Below are positions 4,319 through 10,030 of a stretch of 10,030 nt of DNA, piece after piece. The notes below the pieces were generated by a model. That model did not search any database. It had not been told where the DNA came from and saw only the letters and a program-made list of their open reading frames with translations. Positions within the stretch are counted from its first letter, which is position 1; each line of letters opens with the position of its first letter. The position numbers and the translations under genes were made by a program. Origin of the DNA: Friedmanniella sp. (GTDB lineage Bacteria > Actinomycetota > Actinomycetes > Propionibacteriales > Propionibacteriaceae); NCBI GenBank assembly GCA_025964935.1, contig JAOPXW010000259.1, positions 1-10,030 of the forward strand, in the 5' to 3' direction.

Positions 4319-5596
4319 ATGAGCTCACGGACGCTGGACTACCCCCTCCACGAGCAGACACTCGGCAACGGGCTGCGGGTCCTCACCAGCCCCGACCACG
4401 GCGCCCCGGTGGTGGCGGTCAACCTCTGGTACGACGTCGGCTCGCGGCACGAGGAGGCCGGCCGGACCGGCTTCGCGCACCTGTTCGAGCACATCATGTT
4501 CCAGGGCTCGGCCCAGGTCCCCACCGGTCAGCACATCGCCCTGCTGCAGGCGGCCGGGGCCTCGGTCAACGCCACCACGTGGTTCGACCGGACCAACTAC
4601 TTCGAGACGCTCCCCGCCGGGGGCCTCGACCTGGCCCTGTGGCTGGAGGCGGATCGGATGGGGACCCTCCTGGACGCCCTGACCCAGGAGAGCCTGGACA
4701 ACCAGCGCGAGGTGGTGAAGGAGGAGAAGCGTCAGCGCTACGACAACGTGCCCTACGGCGACGTGATGCAGCTGCTGAACGGCCTGACCTTCCCGGCCGA
4801 CCACCCGTACGGGCACACCACGATCGGCTCCATGGAGGACCTGAACGCGGCCACCCTGACCGACGTCCAGACCTTCTTCCGCCGGCACTACCTGCCCAAC
4901 AACGCCGTGCTGTCCATCGTCGGCGACGTCACCCCCGAGGACGCGTTCGACCGGGCCGAGACCTACTTCGGCGGACTCGCGGCCGGGCCGGTCCCCGCCA
5001 AGCCGTCCAACGACCCGCTGCCCGCTCTCTCGGGCACCGAGCGGGCGGAGACCTCCGCCGACGTGCCGGCCGCCGCCGTCTACCTGGCCTGGCGGCTGCC
5101 CCCGCGCGGCACCGCGGTCTTCGACGCCCTCGACCTGGCCTGCAGCGTGCTCGGCCACGGTCAGACCTCCCGGCTGCACCAGCGGCTGGTCCGCACCGAC
5201 GAGCTCGCCGAGAGCGCCTCGGCCAGTGCCACGGGGCTGATCGGGGGCTCCTCGGCCTTCGCCTCGGCCCGCGCCCGGGACGGCGTGTCCTGCGAGCAGC
5301 TGGAGGCGGCTCTGGTCGCCGAGGTCGACCGGCTGGCCACCGAGGGCCCGACCGAGCAGGAGCTGCGCCGGGCCAAGGCGCAGTACGAGCGGCACTGGCT
5401 GAACGAGCTGGCCCGGGTCGACTCCCGGGCCGACGCCTTCGGGGAGTACGCGACCCTGGAGCGCGACCCCACCCTGGTCAACCGGCGCATCACCGACCTC
5501 GAGGCCGTCGACGCCGACCAGATCCAGACGGCGGTGGCCGACTGGCTGCGGTCGGACCAGCGCGCCACCTTGACCTACCGGCAGGAGCCGTCATGA
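4319..5596 (+). CDS. M16 family zinc metallopeptidase, catalytic subunit
   Basis: A 425-residue M16 (insulinase/pitrilysin/MPP-like) peptidase. The inverted zinc motif HLFEH is at residues 54-58. The distal zinc-ligand Glu is in the block NQREVVKEEKRQR, most likely Glu136 by alignment to the REM motif of mitochondrial processing peptidase. M16B enzymes are about 400-450 residues and work as two-chain clamshells that degrade peptides or process precursors. There is no signal peptide or membrane segment, so it should be cytoplasmic. The ATG at 4319 begins shortly before the conserved LGNGLRV strand; the longer frame from 4271 adds only unconserved residues. Its stop overlaps the next gene as ATGA, and that gene encodes a partner without the zinc site, so the pair probably forms a heterodimer like the characterised Sphingomonas M16B enzyme. 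The substrate is unknown. Confidence 0.92.
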   Translation: MSSRTLDYPLHEQTLGNGLRVLTSPDHGAPVVAVNLWYDVGSRHEEAGRTGFAHLFEHIMFQGSAQVPTGQHIALLQAAGASVNATTWFDRTNYFETLPAGGLDLALWLEADRMGTLLDALTQESLDNQREVVKEEKRQRYDNVPYGDVMQLLNGLTFPADHPYGHTTIGSMEDLNAATLTDVQTFFRRHYLPNNAVLSIVGDVTPEDAFDRAETYFGGLAAGPVPAKPSNDPLPALSGTERAETSADVPAAAVYLAWRLPPRGTAVFDALDLACSVLGHGQTSRLHQRLVRTDELAESASASATGLIGGSSAFASARARDGVSCEQLEAALVAEVDRLATEGPTEQELRRAKAQYERHWLNELARVDSRADAFGEYATLERDPTLVNRRITDLEAVDADQIQTAVADWLRSDQRATLTYRQEPS

Positions 5597-6939
5597 GCAG
5601 CCTCCCCCAGCCCCCGATCGGCCCGCCCGCGGTCTGGTCCTTCCCCACCCCCGAGCGCGCCCGGCTGGACAACGGCATCGAGGTGCTCGCCTACCCGCTG
5701 CGCGGTCAGCACGTGGTCTCGGCGCACCTGGTGCTGGACCTGCCCCTGAACGCGGAGGACCGGGCCGCCGAGGGGGTGGCCACGATCGCGGCCCGCACCC
5801 TGGACGAGGGCAGCCGCACCCACCACGGCGAGGAGTTCGCCGAGCTGCTGGAGACCGAGGGGGCCGGGCTCGGGGTCGACCTGACCCTGTCCGGCACCCA
5901 GGTCGTGCTCGACGTCCCCGTCTCGCACCTCGACCGGGCGCTCGAGCTGTTCGCCGAGGCCGTCACCGAGCCCGCGCTGTCCGACGCGGACGTGCAGCGG
6001 CACGTGCAGCTGCGGCTGGCCCAGATCGAGCAGGGTCAGGCCAACTCGGCCCAGGCCGCCACCACCGCGTTCCGGTCCGCCCTGTTCGACGACGCGTCCC
6101 GCGCCCAGCGGATGAACGGCGGAGAGGCCGACACGGTCGCCGCGGTCACCCCCGACGCCGTACGCCGCTTCCACGCCGAGCACTACGGACCGGCCGGGGC
6201 CACCCTGGTGCTGGCCGGCGACTTCACCCAGGACCCGGTCGCGCTGGCCCAGCGCTGCCTGGGCGGCTGGACGAACCCGGCGCAGCAGGTCGTCGCGCCG
6301 CAGGTGCCGGCCGGCACGGGCCGTCGCGCCCTGGTCATCGACCGGCCCGGGGCCGTCCAGGCCGACGTCCGCTACGGCGGTCTCGGCATCGACCGGCGCG
6401 ACCCCCGCTGGGCCGACATCAGTGTGTCCAGCTACGCCATGGGCGGCGGCTTCCTGTCCCGGCTGAACGCGACGCTGCGGGAGGACAAGGGCTACACGTA
6501 CGGCGTACGGCTCGGGTTCGCCCCGATGCGCAGCGGCGGTACCTTCGCGGTCCAGGGCTCCTTCCGGACCGAGGTGGTGGTCGACGCGCTGGCCATCACC
6601 CGGGAGCTGCTGGACGTCGGCTCGTCCCCGTTCACCCGGGCCGAGGTCGACGACGCGGTCAACTTCTACGTCGGGATCTCGCCGCTGCGCTACGCCACGG
6701 CCGACGGGGTGGCCGACCAGGCGGCCGCCCAGGTCCTCGGCGGACTGCCCGAGGACTACCTGGACCGCAGCCTGGCCCGGCTCCGCGCCGTCACCCCGGA
6801 GTCGGCCCTGGAGGCGTACGGCTCCCTGGTCCGCCTCGACGACCTGACCCTGGTGGTCGTGGGCGACGCCTCGGTGATCGCCGACCCGCTGCGGGCCCTC
6901 GGGTTCGACGACCTCGAGGTCGTGCAGCGGGCCGGCTGA
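5593..6939 (+). CDS. M16 family peptidase-like, non-catalytic partner subunit
   Basis: A 448-residue M16 protein lacking zinc ligands. At the place of HxxEH the chain reads TIAAR (residues 64-68), so both His and the Glu are lost. The C-terminal half keeps the substrate-binding Arg/Tyr pair region, LSRLNATLREDKGYTYG, with Arg290 and Tyr301/Tyr303. This division of labour, one chain with the metal site and one with the R/Y pair, is established for heterodimeric M16B peptidases. The ATG overlaps the preceding stop by 4 bp (ATGA), and GGAG lies 5 to 6 bases upstream, so translation is coupled and 1:1 expression likely. No export signal is seen. The stop codon lies 4 bp from that of the convergent UPF0182 gene. 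Confidence 0.9.
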   Translation: MSSLPQPPIGPPAVWSFPTPERARLDNGIEVLAYPLRGQHVVSAHLVLDLPLNAEDRAAEGVATIAARTLDEGSRTHHGEEFAELLETEGAGLGVDLTLSGTQVVLDVPVSHLDRALELFAEAVTEPALSDADVQRHVQLRLAQIEQGQANSAQAATTAFRSALFDDASRAQRMNGGEADTVAAVTPDAVRRFHAEHYGPAGATLVLAGDFTQDPVALAQRCLGGWTNPAQQVVAPQVPAGTGRRALVIDRPGAVQADVRYGGLGIDRRDPRWADISVSSYAMGGGFLSRLNATLREDKGYTYGVRLGFAPMRSGGTFAVQGSFRTEVVVDALAITRELLDVGSSPFTRAEVDDAVNFYVGISPLRYATADGVADQAAAQVLGGLPEDYLDRSLARLRAVTPESALEAYGSLVRLDDLTLVVVGDASVIADPLRALGFDDLEVVQRAG

Positions 6940-6973
6940 GGCGCTACTTGCCGAGCGCCCGCAGCGCCCGCTG
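6925..6973. terminator. Nested inverted repeat spanning two convergent stop codons
   Basis: Outer arms CAGCGGGC (6925-6932) and GCCCGCTG (6966-6973) are perfect 8-bp complements. Inner arms GGCGCT (6940-6945) and AGCGCC (6954-6959) are perfect 6-bp complements around an 8-nt loop. The structure covers the ends of both coding regions because only 4 bp separate their stops. It may end transcription from both sides, but it lacks T tracts and GC stems arise easily here. Confidence 0.3.
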
Positions 6974-9793
6974 GACCGCCGCCTCGGCGTCCTTGGTCCG
7001 GGCCTGGTAGGTCCCGAGGTCGCCCGCAGTCAGCGCCTTCTGCGCCTCGGCGAACGCGGACTCGGCCTCCGCCAGCGCGGCGGTGGCCGCCGGGTTGTCG
7101 ACCTTGCCGGTCCCGGGGTTGCTGGGGGTCTCGCCCGTCGGGATGCTGGCGCTGCCCTTGAACACCTGGCTGAGGGCGGCCTGCAGGGTGTCGCCGATGC
7201 CCACCTGCTGGCCGAACCGGACCACCACGAAACGCAGCGCCGGGTAGGACCCGGTGCTCCCCTGCCGCTGGGTGTAGACCGGGGTGACGTAGAGCAGACC
7301 GCCCCCGACCGGCAGCGTCAACAGGTTGCCGAACGTCGCCGTCGCCGCTCCGTTGTTGAGGAACGGACGTAGCCGGTCGGCGACCGTCTCGTTGGTGGTC
7401 ATGGCGTTGAACGACTGACCCGGCCCGTCGATCTGGGAGGTGTCGGACATGGTCAGGATCCGCATCCGGCCGTACTCGGGGCTGCTCGCGTCGGCGTTGA
7501 CGGCCATGTAGGCGGCCAGGTTGGACCGGCCCCGCGGCACGTAGGAGCTGGTCAGGGAGAAGATCGGCCCCGGGTCGGTGGGCCACTTCACCGACAGGTA
7601 GAAGGGTGACTCCAAGGAGTTCGTGGTGGCCCCGGTGACCGGGTCCTTCGGGATCTCCCACAGGCTCGACTGCTGGTACCAGTTGTCGGGGTTGGTCATG
7701 TGGTAGCGGGCCAGGATCTGACGCTGCACCTTGAAGTAGTCCTGCGGGTAGCGCAGGTGGCTCAGCAGGTCCTGCGGGATCGCGGTCTTGGGCTGGATCT
7801 TGCCCGGGAAGACCTTCTCCCACGTCTTCAGGATCGGGTCGGTCTCGTCCCAGGCGTAGAGCTGGACGGTCCCGTCGTAGGCGTCCACGACTGCCTTGAC
7901 CGAGTTCCGCATGTAGTTGATGTCGTCCTGCGGCTGGGCGACCACGGTGCCGCCGGCGTTGGTCTGGGCGTCGGAGGTGACGTTGGCCAGGTTGACCCGC
8001 TGGCTGTAGGGGTAGGAGTTCGAGGTCGTGTAGCCGTCGACGACCCAGACGATCCGGCCCTCGACGATGGCCGGGTAGGCGTCACCGTCGACCTTCAGCC
8101 AGGGCGCCGCCTGCTGCACCCGCTCGCGCGGGGTGCGGTCGTAGATGATCTTCGAGGCCTCGTTGACCCGGCCCGACAGCAGCAGGTTCACGTCGGCGAA
8201 CTTCACCGCGTAGAGAAGCCGGCGGAACCAGCTGCCCATCGCCACCCCACCCTTGCCGGTGTAGGTGTAGGTCTTGGGGTTGCCGCCCTCCCCGCCACCG
8301 GGGGTGTCGAGCTCGACCGGCGGGGTGCCGGCCGGGGCGCCGACCACGGAGTACTGGTTGGGGTTGGCACCGAGCAGCTCACCGAAGTAGATCCGCGGCT
8401 CGTGCTCGCTGACCGCGCCGGTGGGCGGGATGTCCTTGGCGATCCACTCCGGCTCACCGCCGGCCTGACGCCGGTTCCCGTACGCCGCCACCAGGCCGTA
8501 GCCATGGGTGTAGACGGTCTTGAGGTTGTTCCAGTTCTGGCCTTCGACCCCGGACAGGTCCATCTCGCGGACCGCGACCACGGCGTCGGTCTCGGTGCCG
8601 TCGATGGTGTAGCGGTCGACGTCGAGGGTCTTGGGGAAGGAGTAGTAGCCACGGACCTGCTGCAGCTGCTCGTACGCCGGGCCGACCACGTTCGGGTCGA
8701 TCAGCCGGATGCCGGGCAGCGCCTCGGCGTCGGCCTGCAGCTCGCGAGAGGTGGCGGTGGTCTTGGCCGAGTAGTCGGTGATCTCGACCTTGTCGACCCC
8801 GTACGCGGCCCGGGTGGCGGCGATGTTCTTCTCGATGTACGGGCGCTCCTTCACCGGCTCGTCGGGACGGACGCTGAAGTACTGCACCGCACCCGGGTAG
8901 ACCAGACCGAGCACCAGGGCGGAGAGGACCAGCAGGGTGAGCCCGATGGTCGGCACCACCCAGCGGCGCAGGATGGCGTTGGCGAAGAAGAGCAGCGCGC
9001 AGATCCCGGCGATGATGGCCAGGATCATCTTGGCCGTGACCGTGGCGTGGTCGGTCGTGTAGGAGATACCGGTGAACAGGTTGCTGGGCGACGCCTGGAT
9101 CTCCAGGGCGTACTGGTCGAACCAGTAGCTGACTCCCTTGACCACCACGGCCAGCCCGATCAGCACCGACAGGTGGGCCTGGGCGGCCGGGAAGCCACCG
9201 CGACGCGGCGGGGTGAACCGCAGTCCGCCCATCACGTAGTGCACGATCGCCGCGGCCAGGGCGCTGAAGCCGAAGACCGCGAAGGCGAAGGACAGGACGA
9301 AGCGCCACCAGGGGTAGGAGAAGACGAAGAAGCTGACGTCGAGGCCGAACTGCGGGTCGGTGGTCCCGAAGGGGGTCCGGTTCTGCCAGGCCAGGTAGGT
9401 GAGGACCTGCCCGCTGGCCGCGCCGCCGGCGAACAGCCCGACGACCAGGCCGACGGCGACCATCACCCAGACGAAGCGGGTCTCCAACAGCTCGCGGTAG
9501 CGCTCCAGCAGCGGGCTGCTCGGGCCGGGCACCCGGAGCTGGGGACGCAGCCGGTAGGCCACCGCGGCGTTGGCGGCGACCGCGGTGGCCATCAGCAGGC
9601 CGAAGGCCACGAACAGTCCGAGGCGGGTGGTCAGCATGGTGGTGAAGACCGACCCGAAGTCGAAGGACCGGAACCAGAGGCGGTCGGTGTAGATGCTGGT
9701 GAAGACCGCGAACACCACCACCAGGACCGCCACGATCACCAACGTGGGCAGGATGGCACTTCGTCGTCGACCGGCCATACGCAGGCTACTCAC
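6944..9793 (-). CDS. UPF0182 family large membrane protein
   Basis: A 949-residue protein of the UPF0182 family, widespread in actinobacteria (M. tuberculosis Rv3193c is a member) and functionally uncharacterised. The N-terminal third has seven hydrophobic segments, at about 13-34, 57-80, 107-128, 163-187, 207-226, 255-275 and 280-300. From about residue 305 a large soluble domain follows, probably extracytoplasmic, containing many Tyr/Trp/Asn-rich blocks typical of the family. A Gly-rich loop sits in PGGGEGGNP, and the last 50 residues form an Ala/Glu/Lys-rich likely coiled helix. The GTG start is supported by GGAGGAG 7 bases upstream; a Met five codons further in is the alternative. Total length is in the usual range and the frame is intact. 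The gene upstream on the same strand is PPA1309-like, a neighbour I recall from other actinobacteria. Family certain, role unknown. Confidence 0.95.
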   Translation of the reverse strand: MSSLRMAGRRRSAILPTLVIVAVLVVVFAVFTSIYTDRLWFRSFDFGSVFTTMLTTRLGLFVAFGLLMATAVAANAAVAYRLRPQLRVPGPSSPLLERYRELLETRFVWVMVAVGLVVGLFAGGAASGQVLTYLAWQNRTPFGTTDPQFGLDVSFFVFSYPWWRFVLSFAFAVFGFSALAAAIVHYVMGGLRFTPPRRGGFPAAQAHLSVLIGLAVVVKGVSYWFDQYALEIQASPSNLFTGISYTTDHATVTAKMILAIIAGICALLFFANAILRRWVVPTIGLTLLVLSALVLGLVYPGAVQYFSVRPDEPVKERPYIEKNIAATRAAYGVDKVEITDYSAKTTATSRELQADAEALPGIRLIDPNVVGPAYEQLQQVRGYYSFPKTLDVDRYTIDGTETDAVVAVREMDLSGVEGQNWNNLKTVYTHGYGLVAAYGNRRQAGGEPEWIAKDIPPTGAVSEHEPRIYFGELLGANPNQYSVVGAPAGTPPVELDTPGGGEGGNPKTYTYTGKGGVAMGSWFRRLLYAVKFADVNLLLSGRVNEASKIIYDRTPRERVQQAAPWLKVDGDAYPAIVEGRIVWVVDGYTTSNSYPYSQRVNLANVTSDAQTNAGGTVVAQPQDDINYMRNSVKAVVDAYDGTVQLYAWDETDPILKTWEKVFPGKIQPKTAIPQDLLSHLRYPQDYFKVQRQILARYHMTNPDNWYQQSSLWEIPKDPVTGATTNSLESPFYLSVKWPTDPGPIFSLTSSYVPRGRSNLAAYMAVNADASSPEYGRMRILTMSDTSQIDGPGQSFNAMTTNETVADRLRPFLNNGAATATFGNLLTLPVGGGLLYVTPVYTQRQGSTGSYPALRFVVVRFGQQVGIGDTLQAALSQVFKGSASIPTGETPSNPGTGKVDNPAATAALAEAESAFAEAQKALTAGDLGTYQARTKDAEAAVQRALRALGK

Positions 9794-9800
9794 GGGCTAT

Positions 9801-9807
9801 CTCCTCC
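9801..9807 (-). promoter_or_regulatory. Strong Shine-Dalgarno GGAGGAG of the UPF0182 gene
   Basis: Read on the minus strand, GGAGGAG stands 7 bases before the GTG at 9793 and decides the start in favour of that GTG over the ATG five codons downstream. It contrasts with the leaderless-looking genes elsewhere in the window. Confidence 0.75.
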
Positions 9808-9859
9808 ATCACGGTCCTTGCGGGCCGGAGTTGTCGAGCGTGGGGGGTGGTGCACAGGG

Positions 9860-9884
9860 CCGGGGGGGCCGTCGGTCCCCCCGG
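9860..9884 (-). terminator. Strong GC hairpin after the PPA1309-like gene
   Basis: CCGGGGGG (9860-9867) pairs perfectly with CCCCCCGG (9877-9884) around a 9-nt loop. On the minus strand it begins 2 bases after the stop codon of the PPA1309-like gene. It has no T tract but is the strongest simple hairpin in the window. It likely reduces read-through into the UPF0182 gene, which starts about 70 bp further on. Confidence 0.55.
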
Positions 9885-9886
9885 GG

Positions 9887-10030
9887 TCAAACCAGGGTAT
9901 GCGCCAGGGCCGTGGCCAGCCCGGGCACGAGATCCTCCGCGGCGAGAAGTTCATCGGGTTGTGACTTCAGCCGGGCGACGCCGTGCCGGTGGCCGGCCCG
10001 GTCCACGCCGACCACGACCCGGATCTCCTG
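9887..10030 (-). CDS. PPA1309-like family protein, C-terminal fragment cut by the window edge
   Basis: The minus strand is open from the right edge to a TGA at 9887-9889, giving the last 47 residues of a protein (QEIRVVVGVDRAGHR at the start, DLVPGLATALAHTLV at the end). The pattern EIRVVVGVxRxG, then an Arg-Leu strand, an acidic stretch and DLVPGLxxALxxTL is what I recall for the C-terminus of PPA1309 family proteins. These are small actinobacterial proteins of unknown function commonly encoded next to UPF0182 genes. Position and orientation match that arrangement. The start and most of the gene are outside the window. The assignment rests on a short piece and on the neighbour, so it is probable rather than certain. 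Confidence 0.7.
   Translation of the reverse strand, partial: QEIRVVVGVDRAGHRHGVARLKSQPDELLAAEDLVPGLATALAHTLV

Noticed and set aside
6956..6972. Short direct repeat GCGCCCGC at the end of the UPF0182 gene
   Set aside because: Two partial copies within Arg/Ala codons of a GC-rich coding end; expected by chance and not a repeat array.
7700..9964. A 754-codon open frame on the plus strand opposite the UPF0182 gene
   Set aside because: It is a mirror frame created by the GC-rich third positions of the UPF0182 gene. Its product is a low-complexity Val/Gly/Asp/Arg-rich chain with no recognisable domain, and the opposite strand has a clear family match with a strong ribosome site.

Overview
The window is very GC-rich DNA (roughly 70% or more by eye). 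It has GTG starts, start-stop overlaps, genes that begin a few bases after a TANNNT box, and an actinobacterial UPF0182 gene beside a PPA1309-type gene. This points to a chromosomal segment of an actinomycete. Propionibacteriales/Nocardioides-like is a guess. I see no insertion sequence, phage gene, CRISPR array, tRNA or rRNA, and the region reads as ordinary core chromosome.

Left block (1-2109, + strand): the 3' part of a thiolase gene overlaps by 7 bp an ECF-type ATPase gene, which in turn overlaps by 3 bp its transmembrane T-component gene. The compact A+T pair looks like the BioM/BioN module of a biotin transporter. The thiolase resembles the YhfS group that accompanies BioY transporters in Bacillus, so a bioY gene is expected just off the left edge. 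The thiolase appears to have lost the second catalytic cysteine.

Middle block (2110-4238): a small DoxX-like membrane protein (- strand) is divergent from a Mug-type G:T/U mismatch DNA glycosylase (+). The shared intergenic region holds a 7-bp inverted repeat over the doxX -35 box and a CRP/GlxR-like GTGA-N6-TCAC site. A P-loop kinase-like protein of unknown function follows (+), then a convergent 66-residue two-helix membrane protein (-). Between those two lies an 84-nt sequence able to fold into a three-way junction.

Right block (4319-10030): two M16 metallopeptidase subunit genes with an ATGA overlap (+) encode a probable heterodimer, one subunit with the zinc site and one without. They converge, with 4 bp between stop codons, on a large UPF0182 membrane protein gene (-). 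Upstream of that gene, past a strong GC hairpin, the window ends inside the 3' end of a PPA1309-like gene (-), of which only the last 47 codons are present.

The clearest regulatory theme is leaderless expression. At least three and perhaps four genes in the middle of the window have a -10-like hexamer ending 6 or 7 bases before the start codon and no clear Shine-Dalgarno sequence. No obviously new defence, mobile or biosynthetic system is visible. The most unusual items are the altered thiolase active site in a biotin-transport context, the bistable-looking RNA fold at 3881-3964, and an excess of the palindrome CGTACG with matching codon choice before tyrosine.
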